DNA from: an uncultured Granulosicoccaceae bacterium
GTDB taxonomy: Bacteria; Pseudomonadota; Gammaproteobacteria; Granulosicoccales; Granulosicoccaceae
NCBI GenBank assembly: GCA_938020525.1
Contig: CALIHW010000195.1
Location: forward strand, 1-44,469
Length of the DNA stretch: 44,469 bases
Reading direction: 5' to 3'
Shown: positions 9,057 through 18,728 of the stretch, piece after piece
Layout: every line of letters begins with the position of its first letter
How positions within the stretch are numbered: the stretch's first letter is position 1
Program-made: the position numbers and the translations under genes
Notes under the pieces: model-generated
Database searches by the model: none
Seen by the model: the letters and a program-made list of their open reading frames with translations, nothing else
Told to the model about the DNA's origin: nothing

Positions 9057-9109
9057 CCCCTCTAACAAAGCAAACTACGCTTTGTATTCTCCCAAGGGAG
9101 AATGGCTAT
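9057..9109 (+). repeat. Structured intergenic direct repeat, copy 1
   Basis: It begins CCCCTCTAACAAAGC and ends GAGAATGGCTAT. It contains two internal hairpins: ACAAAGC with GCTTTGT, and TTCTCCC-AA-GGGAGAA. A second copy lies 181 bp downstream. Confidence 0.75.
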
Positions 9110-9148
9110 TCCCGGCTTTGTTTTAACTTCCCATTCATCAGAATGAAA

Positions 9149-9184
9149 CCCTCCCGCTTGCGGGAGGGTCGGCGTCTAAGCGCC
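9149..9184. repeat. Two adjacent GC-rich palindromes
   Basis: CCCTCCCGC-TT-GCGGGAGGG is a perfect 9-bp stem (9149-9168). It is followed by GGCG-TCTAAG-CGCC (9171-9184). Neither has a T-run, so they look more like a REP-type intergenic palindrome than a classical terminator. Confidence 0.65.
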
Positions 9185-9237
9185 GGGGAGGGCTATGTCA
9201 CTCAAGTATCAAGCTGTGAGTTTCTGATCTAACATCA

Positions 9238-9290
9238 CCCCTCTAACAAAGCAAAACACACTTTGTATTCTCTCAGGGAAGAATGGCTAT
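9238..9290 (+). repeat. Structured intergenic direct repeat, copy 2
   Basis: This matches copy 1 across its length with scattered substitutions (CCCCTCTAACAAAGCAAA ... AGAATGGCTAT). The outer ACAAAG/CTTTGT hairpin is kept, while the second hairpin is weakened. A preceding GCTGTGA segment is also shared with copy 1. Confidence 0.75.
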
Positions 9291-9351
9291 ATAAGCTTCA
9301 ATTTAACAGCAATCAATTAATCGATACACGTAAAGCGACAATCACTTCTCT

Positions 9352-12300
9352 CTATCGCTCTATAGTATAAAAGAAGTCCGCACCGGATTCTGTACTCCTG
9401 GTAGCAAACAAGGCGAGTCTATCGGATATACGATAACGCATATTAAATGCCTGTACGGTAGTCAGAATATCGATACCATAGCTAATATACAAATCAGGAG
9501 TTATAAATTTACCGAGTGTATAGCTAATACCCTGCCCTACAGGGGTACCAAATAATATAAACGAGAGCGTATTGGCATCTGTTTGTTCAGGCTCAGACTG
9601 TAGCTCAAGCAATGGCACTTGCGCAGTACCACGTACCTGCACACCAGCTTTTACATCATAGGCTGTAACATCACGAAAAACATCAAACTCAAGCCCAGGA
9701 TTATCCAGTGGCCCACCACCAAAAAGTATCCGGCCTTTCTCCATCGAAAGATTTTGACCATACACCAGATAGTCACCGCTGACGACTTCAATAACACCGG
9801 CTCCAGTAGGCACTTTGCCTGGTACTTGTTCAAGACTAAGGCCACCGCCCAACGCGCCATTGAACTGGCCTGCCTTAACACGTACGTCATCACCGAGCTC
9901 AACGTTAATTCCAAGTCGAACACGACTTTCTTCCGCAGCTTCTTCTTCCGCATCGACACTCTGCTTGACCACTACATCAGTTGACTCTGTTAACACGCCG
10001 CTATCGCCTCCTGCAGTGATAAATGCAGACGGTATAGCCAAATCACCAAGCACGGAAATTTCATCACCATCAATCGATATTTTTAAATCTGGTGATATCA
10101 CGACTTTTTGCCGTTTTGCATTTGCCACCTGAAAGTCCTCACCAACTAGTTGCAGATCAACTGCGCTGGTAGCTGGATTCACGAAACCTTCGATAGACAA
10201 CTCACCGCCACCTGATTTAATCTGACCAGTTATATTGAGATTGCCATTGCCATCACTGACTGCCTGTATATTGCCGTCTTCAAGCTTTAGTGAGATAGAC
10301 GGGATCTCTGCACCAAAGCCAGTCAAATTTACACCACCAACAATCTGCGGTGCTTTAAGCGTTCCACCCAGTTGTACGTCAGAAGCAAACGCACCATCAA
10401 TACTGCTAAGCTGCGAGGCACCAATACCTGCAAGAGAAATATCCTGTATTTCACTGCCAATGGTTCCACGCAGATTTTGCGCGCCATATAAATCAGTAAT
10501 GACCGTCTCAGCTTTAAGCGTTCCTATTTCACCCAGCGCAAGATCAGCAGTGGTAATCACCTGATCATCTTCAAGATTTACAGTCGCTGTACTGACTCCC
10601 AGAATTGCGGTAATAACATCGCCTTGATTGGTAAACTGAATTCTGCCTTCGGGTATAGAAAACTCACCGATTGCATTTGGCTTACCACCAGGCTGCATAG
10701 AAAATTCCACCTTACCCGACAAGGGTGCATCAATGGTGATGTCAGGTGGCATCAGATCACTGAACAGTTCAGAGTTAAAGCTTTCCAGTCCAACCCTTGA
10801 CTTAATGCCTGCCTCAGACTGCCATGTAGTATCAACACAAAGCACTGCCGGCAGGTTGGTCATACATAATATTCCGGTTGAAAGGGAACTCCTGGTGGCA
10901 TCTATAGCGACAGGTTCGTGAAGCTTCCAATCACCGATTGGTGTCTCCAGTAATTCAAGCTTGTCCAGTGAGCCGTTCCAATTCTCGCCCTTGATACCAC
11001 CGGTAAGATCAAGTGATACATCCGGCGCATCACCAGTCATGGATATCGACAACTCGTGCTGATCAGGCTTACCTCCGCCTTTTATTTTTATATCTTGCCA
11101 CTGATACCCTGCAACAAACAAAGATTCTCCGGCAATATCAATTTCAGATACGGTGTTACCCGTAAGGTCAATGACACCACTACCGGTAAGTGATTTGGTT
11201 GTGAGTGATCCGGATTCAAAATCACTGGCATCGAGATTAAATTCGAGTCTGGGCGCATCCCGCGAACCACTGATGTTGCCATCTAGCGCTACATCACCTT
11301 TGATGCCCGGCAACAGATCAGAAAGCTGATCCGCATCCATTTTCCACTTAAGATCGAGCTCATCACCGATCGCACCATCAAGATCAATGGTCGCTGCACC
11401 CAGTTTTGCAGACAGTCCATTTGCTGAAAAATTTCCGTTGGTGAACTTCACACTACCACCGCCACCAAGCTCCTGACCTTTATAGCTACCTGACAGACTT
11501 TTGATGTTTGCAACAAGATCAGGACCGCCATCAGTCATCCGACCTTTACTGGTAGCAGAAAGAGACACTTTGCCTTCATGCTCGGGCCATTGCGCACCCG
11601 GATTGATACCATCCGCTTTAAGTGTCAGATCCCACTCTGGATCTGGCACGAATACCACATCACCGGTAGCATTGATCTGACCTTCAAGTACATTGCCACT
11701 AAGCTCAAGGCCCGTCAGCTTTTCTGTATTACCACGGGTACTTATTTTCCAGTCACCCTCGGGAATATCTTTACCCGCCAGTGACAGCTCTGCATCTACC
11801 TGATAATCATCGAGCGTCCCCTCGACGCTGAATTCCGCTTTCGAACTACTCACTAGCACTTCATCACCGACTAACGGCCATCGTACATCCGTCCAGTCGC
11901 CTTTGATATCAACCTCACGGGTATCGATATTAACAATACCGGCTGCATTGACAGTAGTTGGCGGGCCATCGACAGACAGAGCTTTTATATTGACCTGTTC
12001 AGGTGTTCCGGAAGCTTCCAGCTGAATTTTCAATTCACCTGCTATCTCCTGCTCAACGACTGTATCCAATACCACATTGTAGTTTTCTGCAGTCCCTGTG
12101 AAATGCAATGTGCCGGCGGGGCTCAGAACTAACTTCGGGTCTGCAATCAGCGGATACTCGAGCTCATTCCAGCCCAGGGTAACGTCAGCCTCCAATGTCT
12201 TGAGATTAACAGTTCCATCAAGAGCAAGCTCGGTTGTTGATTGTTCAAAAGATACCGTGGAGTCTGAAAACTCTACTTGCTCGAAATCACCAGTTAAAAT

Positions 12301-13230
12301 AAACCTGGTACTTAACGGACCGGTTTCACCATGATCAGTTGTGAACGTACCGCGGGCATTATACTGATCAAGATTGCCGTCAGTATCTACATCGAGCGTA
12401 AATGGAATACCACTTAGCTCTTCACCCAGAACACCCAGATCATCACTTGATGCAGATAGTTTTCCATCCCACGATAAATCACCTGTAACTTCTATAACAT
12501 CAATATCGACCGTCGCATTAACAAAGCCCTGCACTTCGTGCTTCACATTCAGTTTTTGCAAGTCACCGGTAACGGTCCCCATACCCGCAAAGCTTCCAAA
12601 CTGTTTGTTAGTGAAGTTCCAGCTGCTATCCACATCAAGTGGCCAGTTACCACTGGTACTCAGATTGCCATCAACATTTAAATTGCCCAGCGGGGCTTTG
12701 ACACTTAACTCCAGCACTTCCACAGCGTCACCCTCACCACCGGCGCGCAGGTAGACCTCATCGATAATTACCGGCTCTTCAGCACCCGGCGGAAAGATAG
12801 TGATATCAGTGAGCGAGATGTGATCTGCTTTTACGGCCAACGGAATCTTTATATCACTGAGCTGAAATGGCTCACTGGCCTCATCATCGTCGGGCGCAGG
12901 CTGCGGTAGTCGAACAATAATTCCATTCATTACCAACCGATCAACATTCAACTCGCGAGACACCAATCGCTTCGGCGTCCAGTCATAGTCGACAGACTGA
13001 ACCTGCAAATCAAGACCCGCAGCATTTTTAAATGCTATGTCCTCAAATCTTCCTGGCCCAATAAGCTTACCTTCCGCGCTGCCGATACTCAGGTCATCAC
13101 CAAGATAGCCCTCAGCAACAGAGAAGGCTCTTTGCATACCACCGTCCGTTGCTATCAGATAGTAAAGCACACCGAACAGAAGCAGTATCAGTAGTAGGAA
13201 AAGCAGCGAAAGACGTTTGATAATATCCAT
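9352..13230 (-). CDS. tamB: TamB, translocation and assembly module inner-membrane protein
   Basis: This very long protein (1292 residues from the chosen start) has an N-terminal transmembrane anchor (about 5-27) and then an almost continuous run of short beta-strand repeats rich in G, D, T and V, typical of the TamB/DUF490 periplasmic beta-helix bridge. The C-terminal part (about 950-1292) holds the conserved TamB domain, with LSFILFGTP and the terminal RLALFATRSTESGADFFYTIER. TamB spans the periplasm and works with TamA in outer-membrane protein assembly and probably lipid transport. The start was set at ATG 13230 (MDIIKRLSLL), 8 bp after the tamA stop with AGGGA upstream, rather than the longer in-frame option at 13275 that runs into tamA. 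Confidence 0.92.
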   Translation of the reverse strand: MDIIKRLSLLFLLLILLLFGVLYYLIATDGGMQRAFSVAEGYLGDDLSIGSAEGKLIGPGRFEDIAFKNAAGLDLQVQSVDYDWTPKRLVSRELNVDRLVMNGIIVRLPQPAPDDDEASEPFQLSDIKIPLAVKADHISLTDITIFPPGAEEPVIIDEVYLRAGGEGDAVEVLELSVKAPLGNLNVDGNLSTSGNWPLDVDSSWNFTNKQFGSFAGMGTVTGDLQKLNVKHEVQGFVNATVDIDVIEVTGDLSWDGKLSASSDDLGVLGEELSGIPFTLDVDTDGNLDQYNARGTFTTDHGETGPLSTRFILTGDFEQVEFSDSTVSFEQSTTELALDGTVNLKTLEADVTLGWNELEYPLIADPKLVLSPAGTLHFTGTAENYNVVLDTVVEQEIAGELKIQLEASGTPEQVNIKALSVDGPPTTVNAAGIVNIDTREVDIKGDWTDVRWPLVGDEVLVSSSKAEFSVEGTLDDYQVDAELSLAGKDIPEGDWKISTRGNTEKLTGLELSGNVLEGQINATGDVVFVPDPEWDLTLKADGINPGAQWPEHEGKVSLSATSKGRMTDGGPDLVANIKSLSGSYKGQELGGGGSVKFTNGNFSANGLSAKLGAATIDLDGAIGDELDLKWKMDADQLSDLLPGIKGDVALDGNISGSRDAPRLEFNLDASDFESGSLTTKSLTGSGVIDLTGNTVSEIDIAGESLFVAGYQWQDIKIKGGGKPDQHELSISMTGDAPDVSLDLTGGIKGENWNGSLDKLELLETPIGDWKLHEPVAIDATRSSLSTGILCMTNLPAVLCVDTTWQSEAGIKSRVGLESFNSELFSDLMPPDITIDAPLSGKVEFSMQPGGKPNAIGEFSIPEGRIQFTNQGDVITAILGVSTATVNLEDDQVITTADLALGEIGTLKAETVITDLYGAQNLRGTIGSEIQDISLAGIGASQLSSIDGAFASDVQLGGTLKAPQIVGGVNLTGFGAEIPSISLKLEDGNIQAVSDGNGNLNITGQIKSGGGELSIEGFVNPATSAVDLQLVGEDFQVANAKRQKVVISPDLKISIDGDEISVLGDLAIPSAFITAGGDSGVLTESTDVVVKQSVDAEEEAAEESRVRLGINVELGDDVRVKAGQFNGALGGGLSLEQVPGKVPTGAGVIEVVSGDYLVYGQNLSMEKGRILFGGGPLDNPGLEFDVFRDVTAYDVKAGVQVRGTAQVPLLELQSEPEQTDANTLSFILFGTPVGQGISYTLGKFITPDLYISYGIDILTTVQAFNMRYRISDRLALFATRSTESGADFFYTIER

Positions 13231-13238
13231 CTTCGTCC

Positions 13239-15137
13239 CTACAAGTCCGGACCAATAGTAAGATGAAACTCCCACACACCATTATTGGGATCGTCCAGAC
13301 CACGGGCAGCATCTACCCTGATTGGTCCTACCGGTGATTGCCACCGCAACCCGACACCAAAACTATTTCGCAACACAGGCTCATCGTTAAAAGCATCACC
13401 TACATCTGAAAAGACAGCCCAGCTGAAGTTAGGTCTGAATGGCACTTCATATTCAATACTTGCCTCCAACAAATAACGACCACCCACCAGCACTCCATCC
13501 TCGCTTGGTGCGATCACATCGAAATCGTAGCCCCTGACAGTAGTATCACCACCACTAAAGAAGCGCTTTGACAAAGGTAACTTTGAATAGTCACTGACTT
13601 TGGTAGCACCAGCCGATGCCTTTGCAATGATACGATTACCATTATCGTAGGAGAATATGCTCTTGCCAGTTACCCTGCCCTGAATAAACGAAGTATCTGA
13701 AAATACACTACCACTCGCACCACGCAACATAAGCTCTAGAGAGTTACCACGATAAACGTTCAGTCTTTCAACTAATGTAATCGGTGACGTATAAATCCAC
13801 TCCAGACCCGGCACTAACAGAGTAGATATCTGATCGGCTCGCACATCTTCCTCGACCTCATAGTCAAGTGTAAAAGTCTTGAACCAGTGATCATCACGAT
13901 AGCTGTAATATCCGCCTATTCCGATGCTGCGAAAAAACTTGGATTCTGAATCTTCCTCTTCAATATTAAAATTAAAACCGTAACTGTCTGTTCTCGGATC
14001 ACGGGTTGGAATCACATAAGCGTATCCAAGCCCATAACCAATCTCAGACAGAATCGCCTGCGCCTCGTAGTGATGCCCTGCTGTATTAACCCGCCTTCGT
14101 GTCACACCTAGTCGAATTCGAGCACCAGTGTCTGTACCATAGCCAAGCCCGTAGACGTATTGCTTGGGATTTCTGTGTTCAAGGTTTACATCTACTGGAA
14201 TTACCTTATCAACAGCATCATCCGCAGATGCGCGTACCTGTACATTTCTATAATACGACGTGTTGCTAAAGTCACTTTGCACTTTCTGAATTTCACCAGC
14301 GTCGTAGTACTGGTTTTCTTCTAGATCGACGAATTTATCGATCAACTCATCAGACAGCCAGTCAACATCCTGAGTAATATTAATTTCACCAACTTTATAT
14401 CTGTCACCAGTTGAAAAATGCAGCGTGACGTCAGCGCCATAAGAATCCAGATCAACAAGTATCTCCTGTTCTGTAAATTCTGCATCAAAGTAACCCATTT
14501 TCGCAGCAGCAGATCTGATGCTACTTTTCAGCGAATCATAGAGCTGCTGATCCAGCACTTGCTCACGTCTGATGTTCTCCTCAGCAAAAGCCATGATATT
14601 TTTAAAGTCGGGCTCGTCAGCACCAGGGCCTGAAATTTTCACTGAAGCACTTTTAACCTGCACACGTTCGCCTGGCTTGATGCGATAAACCACTTGCCAT
14701 TTGGAACCAAGGTTAGACAACCGTGAATCAATTTCAGATTGGTAATAGCCGTAGGGCCTCAGCGCTGCTGCAATTTGCTCCGGTGCTTTACGATGCATGA
14801 AACGCATGCGTGAGACCGACGGTATATCTTTCTCATGGAACTGCCAGATATCCAGAAGCTTCTCGATGTTGGCTCGCAGCACCAGCTCTACACCGCTCAT
14901 TACAACACTGAGTTCCTTGATTTCTTCCTTCTTCAGATCTTTCTTTTCAGTGGCTGGCGCGAGCGCTGCGATTTCCTTTGCGCGCGTCACCGGATCAGTC
15001 GCATTGCCTGCAACTTCCTGAGCTGATAACGGCTTTAGCGGGGCAAACGAATCAGCTATTGCAACGGACAGGACACAGACCACCGGCAGAGCAGCATAGG
15101 TCAAAGTGGGGCTGTTTTTTAGAAACGGTTGCCGCAT
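13239..15137 (-). CDS. tamA: TamA, Omp85-family outer-membrane assembly protein
   Basis: This 632-residue Omp85 protein has a signal peptide (about 1-40, ending near LSAQ), a lysine/glutamate-rich segment, POTRA-type periplasmic repeats (about 65-320), and a C-terminal 16-strand barrel. The barrel contains the GGDTTVRGYDFD motif, corresponding to the conserved VRGF/Y loop of Omp85 proteins, and a final strand with SPVGPIRVDAA and WEFHLTIGPDL. It inserts barrel proteins into the outer membrane together with TamB, whose gene follows by 8 bp in the same operon. The length is slightly above the usual TamA because of the extra N-terminal linker. Confidence 0.92.
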   Translation of the reverse strand: MRQPFLKNSPTLTYAALPVVCVLSVAIADSFAPLKPLSAQEVAGNATDPVTRAKEIAALAPATEKKDLKKEEIKELSVVMSGVELVLRANIEKLLDIWQFHEKDIPSVSRMRFMHRKAPEQIAAALRPYGYYQSEIDSRLSNLGSKWQVVYRIKPGERVQVKSASVKISGPGADEPDFKNIMAFAEENIRREQVLDQQLYDSLKSSIRSAAAKMGYFDAEFTEQEILVDLDSYGADVTLHFSTGDRYKVGEINITQDVDWLSDELIDKFVDLEENQYYDAGEIQKVQSDFSNTSYYRNVQVRASADDAVDKVIPVDVNLEHRNPKQYVYGLGYGTDTGARIRLGVTRRRVNTAGHHYEAQAILSEIGYGLGYAYVIPTRDPRTDSYGFNFNIEEEDSESKFFRSIGIGGYYSYRDDHWFKTFTLDYEVEEDVRADQISTLLVPGLEWIYTSPITLVERLNVYRGNSLELMLRGASGSVFSDTSFIQGRVTGKSIFSYDNGNRIIAKASAGATKVSDYSKLPLSKRFFSGGDTTVRGYDFDVIAPSEDGVLVGGRYLLEASIEYEVPFRPNFSWAVFSDVGDAFNDEPVLRNSFGVGLRWQSPVGPIRVDAARGLDDPNNGVWEFHLTIGPDL

Positions 15138-15453
15138 GGGAGGAATGGGCCGGACAAGTGACTCTTATTTATTATTTTTGTCACGCAAATCTGCGTCTTC
15201 GTACGCTGAGTATAGTTCAAATTGTCGCCTCAGCCGGCTCAATGTAACGCATAAGTTACAACTTGTTGCTGATTACTTCCATTATAGTTGCTATGTCAAC
15301 TTATTGCATCGCTTTGCAAAATCCGCCACTTAGCAGCTAGCTCACCCGTCTCAACGCAGAATATGATCGTGCAGGGGAAGATGGTACTTTTGGAATGCAT
15401 TGCACCCCGTTTTTTTCCCACGATAATCATCGCCGCTATAACACGCAACAAGT
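15138..15453. other. tamA upstream region, no gene seen
   Basis: This 316-bp gap lies between the 3' end of guaD and the start of tamA, both on the minus strand. It should hold the tamAB promoter. A TATACT hexamer lies near 15214-15219 on the minus strand, but no good -35 box pairs with it. No terminator for guaD with a clear stem and T-run was found. Confidence 0.35.
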
Positions 15454-16755
15454 TCATCGGGGGTAAACTTTCTCACCCATCAAGTAGGTCGCCACAGTAC
15501 AACGATCATCGCCGAGAATAATTAGCGCAAATAATTCCTCTTCAATCGTCACTGCATGCTCAACACGTTGGGACAATACTTCCGTTGCGTGCAGATCATG
15601 CACAACAAAATCTGCCTCCTTGCCAGGTACAAAATCACCAACCATGTTATCAATTGACAGCGCCTGAGCACCACCAAGAGTTAATTCGTAAAATAGCTGT
15701 GCCGGGGTGATGGTGTTACCAGCCATCTGTGTGACTTTATATGCCTCATCAGCAGTACGCAGCATACTAAAGCTGGTACCACCACCTACATCACTTGCCA
15801 TCACCGTACGAACATTGTGATCTCTGGCACTGACGATATCAAACAGACCACTACCCAGAAATAGATTAGAGGTGGGACAAAATGCCGCAACCGTTCCTGT
15901 ATCAGACATGCGCTTGAGATCACCATCATCCAGATAAATACAATGACCATAAACTGCACGCTGCCCTAGCAAGCCATAGCGATCATAGACATCAAGGTAA
16001 CTTCTTGACCATGGAAACAATTCTGCAACCCACTGCATCTCTGCTTTATTCTCCGCCACATGACTCTGCAAATAGACACCGTCGTTGTCGTTAAACAGCT
16101 TACCGGAAAATTCTAGCTGCGCTTCGGTTGAAGTTGGAGCAAAGCGCGGCGTTACTACATACATCAATCGATCTTTGCCATGCCACTTATCTATAAGCTC
16201 CTGACTTTCTTCATAGCCAGTTGCCGCAGTGTCGCAGAGATTCTCAGGGCAGTTCCGATCCATCATTACTTTGCCAGAGCCAAGACGCATGTTTACATTT
16301 TTAGCGGCATTAAAAATCGCATCAACCGATTGCCTGTGCACTGTTGCAAAGACAAATCCGGTAGTCGTTCCATTGCGTAGCAGCTCCTTGATGAAAAATT
16401 CTGCGACTACCTTGGCATGAGCCTCATCTGAAAACTTCGCCTCAGCCGGAAAAGTATATTTTTCCAGCCACTCAAGCAGTTGAGTACCGTAACTGGCTAT
16501 AACGCTTGTTTGCGGGTAATGAAGATGCCCATCGATAAAACCCGGTGTAATGGTATAGCCACGATGATCCACCTGCGTGCAGTGTTGGAGCTCATCTGCT
16601 GTCAGATCACTTTCCGCACCGACTGAATCGACCAGGCCATTAGTGACTTTGAGATAACCATCCTTCAGTACCTCCACTGCTGATGTACCAGATGCCCACG
16701 GGTCACCGGTACAGTGAACCACTGTTGCAAAATAAATTGTCGATTGCTGCTTCAA
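15454..16755 (-). CDS. guaD: Guanine deaminase
   Basis: This amidohydrolase of 433 residues converts guanine to xanthine and ammonia. The metal-binding motif is PGFIDGHLHYPQT (H77, H79), followed by the family-specific VTPRFAPTST and LQSHVAENKAE (a metal-binding His), then GHCIYL and the metal Asp in MASDVGGGTSFSM. Together these match bacterial and animal guanine deaminases rather than other amidohydrolases. The length is normal for the family. It lies 27 bp after the xdhC stop, so the two form a purine-degradation operon: GuaD makes the substrate of the xanthine dehydrogenase that XdhC matures. Confidence 0.92.
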   Translation of the reverse strand: MKQQSTIYFATVVHCTGDPWASGTSAVEVLKDGYLKVTNGLVDSVGAESDLTADELQHCTQVDHRGYTITPGFIDGHLHYPQTSVIASYGTQLLEWLEKYTFPAEAKFSDEAHAKVVAEFFIKELLRNGTTTGFVFATVHRQSVDAIFNAAKNVNMRLGSGKVMMDRNCPENLCDTAATGYEESQELIDKWHGKDRLMYVVTPRFAPTSTEAQLEFSGKLFNDNDGVYLQSHVAENKAEMQWVAELFPWSRSYLDVYDRYGLLGQRAVYGHCIYLDDGDLKRMSDTGTVAAFCPTSNLFLGSGLFDIVSARDHNVRTVMASDVGGGTSFSMLRTADEAYKVTQMAGNTITPAQLFYELTLGGAQALSIDNMVGDFVPGKEADFVVHDLHATEVLSQRVEHAVTIEEELFALIILGDDRCTVATYLMGEKVYPR

Positions 16756-16782
16756 AGCTACCTCGAAAAATTTTTTGGCTTC

Positions 16783-17778
16783 CTACCTTATTTTACCTGC
16801 TTGCTCCCAGTGAAGTGCTAACTCTGCTGCAAGGTTGAGGGAAATTAGAGCGGGCCTGGACGATTCCAGCTGCAAGCCACCAATCGGACATCGCAGTCGT
16901 TCAATGACACATTCACTGACCCCTCTTTGTTTAAGACGGTTAATAAAAGTCTGCCTCTTGGTATTTGACCCGATTAAACCAAGCCAGCCAAATTGCCCTC
17001 TTTTAAGCAATGCATGGCAAATTTCAAAATCAACAGAGTGACTATGGGTCATCACAACATGTGCAGCATCGACTGGCGCATCGCCGGAATCCTCTTGCGG
17101 TACATCCGTCAGGATTCTGGTAATGTCGAGGTTCGGCTGCAAGCACTGCCACTCTTCGCGGTGATCCAATAACGTCACGTGACACTCAAGCAGGCACAAT
17201 TGTGAGACAACTGCCTGACCCACATGCCCTGCACCATAGACCCAGACCGAGGGTTTAGCGATCAATAAGGATTGAATAAACCAGCGCTCGTTGTCGTTCC
17301 GAACAACCAGCGCATCGGTGTTGTTCAATTCATGACTTGAATCAGTACCGGAAGGTAAAAGCCGCGCCAACGCATCTTTCGCAGCGACTAATGAATCCGA
17401 GCTTTCAAGTGAACGGCATAACCATCGACTGTCCGGCGAATGATGACTGGCAGTCAATTCAATGTACCAGTCAGTCTGAACGTCGACTAATTCAAACAGC
17501 ATTTCTACCCTGCCGCCGCAGCACTGCCCCAAAGCCGGACCGAGAGAAATCTGTTTGCATGTTCTCACATGATTACGCGCAAGCATCTCATGAGCATCAC
17601 GGATACAAGTGAACTCCAGGTTACCTCCACCAACGGTTCCGCTGTGACCATTGGCTGATATAACCAGGCTGGCACCGACTTCGCGTGGCACTGATCCGTC
17701 CACGGCGACCACAGTGACAAGCACTGCTTTGTCGTTGCTTTGAATCGCTGCAGTTAAAAGTTCGAACCAATCGGGCAT
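16783..17778 (-). CDS. xdhC: XdhC, xanthine dehydrogenase maturation factor
   Basis: This XdhC/CoxI-family protein has 331 residues from ATG 17778. Members bind molybdenum cofactor, promote its sulfuration, and deliver it to xanthine dehydrogenase. The N-terminal domain has VTVVAVDGSVPREVGASLV, the SGTVGGGNLEF motif and the Cys pair in LGQCCGGRVEM. The C-terminal Rossmann domain starts at VWVYGAGHVGQAVV. A GTG at 17823 gives a 15-residue extension, but homologues typically begin at M-x-x-W, so the ATG was preferred. It is followed by guaD. The catalytic subunits xdhA and xdhB are absent from this window, although the three xdh genes commonly lie together. Confidence 0.9.
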   Translation of the reverse strand: MPDWFELLTAAIQSNDKAVLVTVVAVDGSVPREVGASLVISANGHSGTVGGGNLEFTCIRDAHEMLARNHVRTCKQISLGPALGQCCGGRVEMLFELVDVQTDWYIELTASHHSPDSRWLCRSLESSDSLVAAKDALARLLPSGTDSSHELNNTDALVVRNDNERWFIQSLLIAKPSVWVYGAGHVGQAVVSQLCLLECHVTLLDHREEWQCLQPNLDITRILTDVPQEDSGDAPVDAAHVVMTHSHSVDFEICHALLKRGQFGWLGLIGSNTKRQTFINRLKQRGVSECVIERLRCPIGGLQLESSRPALISLNLAAELALHWEQAGKIR

Positions 17779-18041
17779 GGCGGAAGAATACCTGATCCTG
17801 GACACGAACAAGACCTTTGTCACATATCCGGTGTGAAGGACCTCCCGGATTCAGTCGGAACTATGGAACAGTTCATGCTCAGTTCTCTGCCGGTTTCTGT
17901 GACAGAGGTGTCACTCCAGCCGGCACTGCATCACGGCACAAGTGCCAGCTGTTGGTCAGAAGTTCACAAACGACGAGCGAAGGCCAAAGAAACCAAGCTT
18001 TTTTAATACTTAATTTAGTGAATTTGAACCGGACACAAACC
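17779..18041. promoter_or_regulatory. Divergent xdhC / pel promoter region
   Basis: This 263-bp region separates the minus-strand xdhC from the plus-strand pel operon and must contain both promoters. An open frame extends upstream of pelC to 17817, but its translation is low in structure and precedes the evident lipoprotein signal, so it is treated as leader. No GEMM-type c-di-GMP riboswitch or FleQ-like box could be recognised by eye. Confidence 0.4.
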
Positions 18042-18713
18042 ATGCGCTTAAAAAACCTAGCCTGCGTAATTGTTGTAACCAGCGCCTTGCTTACCGCATG
18101 CCAGACAACAACTTCATCCAATCGAGTAATCGTTAGCTCTGCGGAAAACTGGGCGGTATTACCGATAGTCAATTTATCTACAACACCACTGGCAGGCAAT
18201 CAAGCAGCGGCTTTGGTAGAGACTCATCTTCGCTCCAGGGGTGTCAAAAATCTGGAAGTGTATAAGGCACCGGAAAACGAAAGCATCATCGCTCTACTCG
18301 ATGAGGCAGGCCAGTTAAAAAAAGCCAAAGACTGGGCTCGACAAAACGGCTTTCGATACGGCATCACCGGTGACGTTCAAGAATGGGCATACAAGAACGG
18401 ACTCGACAACGAACCGTCAATCGGTATGACGCTTAAGTTTGTAGATCTGCAATCTGATGAGGTGATGTGGGTTGCATCCGGTACCAGAACCGGTTGGGGA
18501 TACAGCAACCTCTCAAGTACAGCTAACAGGACTATTGGCGAACTTCTGACACAAGTACGATTTGACAGCAGCTCCCGCGGGCGGCCTACATTGGCAGCAG
18601 CAAAAGACAGCTCTGAAATGCTTAATTCAGATCAAGATCTGCTGTCACCTTCCGGGCCACCGTCGGGTACAGCAACTGCTCCAATCCGACCTGCCACTAT
18701 AAACCCACAGTAA
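18042..18713 (+). CDS. pelC: PelC, outer-membrane lipoprotein of Pel export
   Basis: The first gene of the pel operon encodes a lipoprotein of 223 residues. The signal MRLKNLACVIVVTSALLTAC has a proper lipobox (L-L-T-A-C). The mature part begins with AENWAVLPIVNLSTTPLAGNQAA...LRSRGV, which fits PelC, whose fold resembles the TolB anticodon-binding-like domain and which forms a 12-mer ring under the outer membrane funnelling Pel toward PelB. The segment GITGDVQEW and the late Trp residues also fit. The C-terminal 40 residues form an extra Ser/Pro-rich tail, so it is longer than the Pseudomonas protein. The start was chosen at the lipoprotein ATG, not the upstream in-frame codon at 17817. pelD follows after 15 bp. 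Confidence 0.85.
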   Translation: MRLKNLACVIVVTSALLTACQTTTSSNRVIVSSAENWAVLPIVNLSTTPLAGNQAAALVETHLRSRGVKNLEVYKAPENESIIALLDEAGQLKKAKDWARQNGFRYGITGDVQEWAYKNGLDNEPSIGMTLKFVDLQSDEVMWVASGTRTGWGYSNLSSTANRTIGELLTQVRFDSSSRGRPTLAAAKDSSEMLNSDQDLLSPSGPPSGTATAPIRPATINPQ

Positions 18714-18728
18714 ACGGAGCGAACAGTA

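Larger units (their letters stand above)
8993..9351. other. tamB-ggt intergenic region with direct repeats and hairpins
   Basis: This gap of 359 bp between two minus-strand genes holds no plausible gene. It carries two copies of a 53-bp structured repeat (9057-9109, 9238-9290) and two GC hairpins between them. It includes the leader and promoter of the gamma-glutamyltransferase gene, but no clear promoter was picked out. Confidence 0.6.

Noticed and set aside
9651..9984. Frames inside tamB on both strands
   Set aside because: They are shadows of the tamB coding sequence, which has continuous family features.
17817..18041. N-terminal extension of the pelC reading frame
   Set aside because: The extension lacks any domain or signal and precedes a perfect lipoprotein signal starting at 18042; homologues begin there.
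17824..18041. c-di-GMP riboswitch in the pel leader
   Set aside because: The segment ACGACGAGCGAAGG looked suggestive, but the conserved GEMM core and tetraloop pairing could not be matched.
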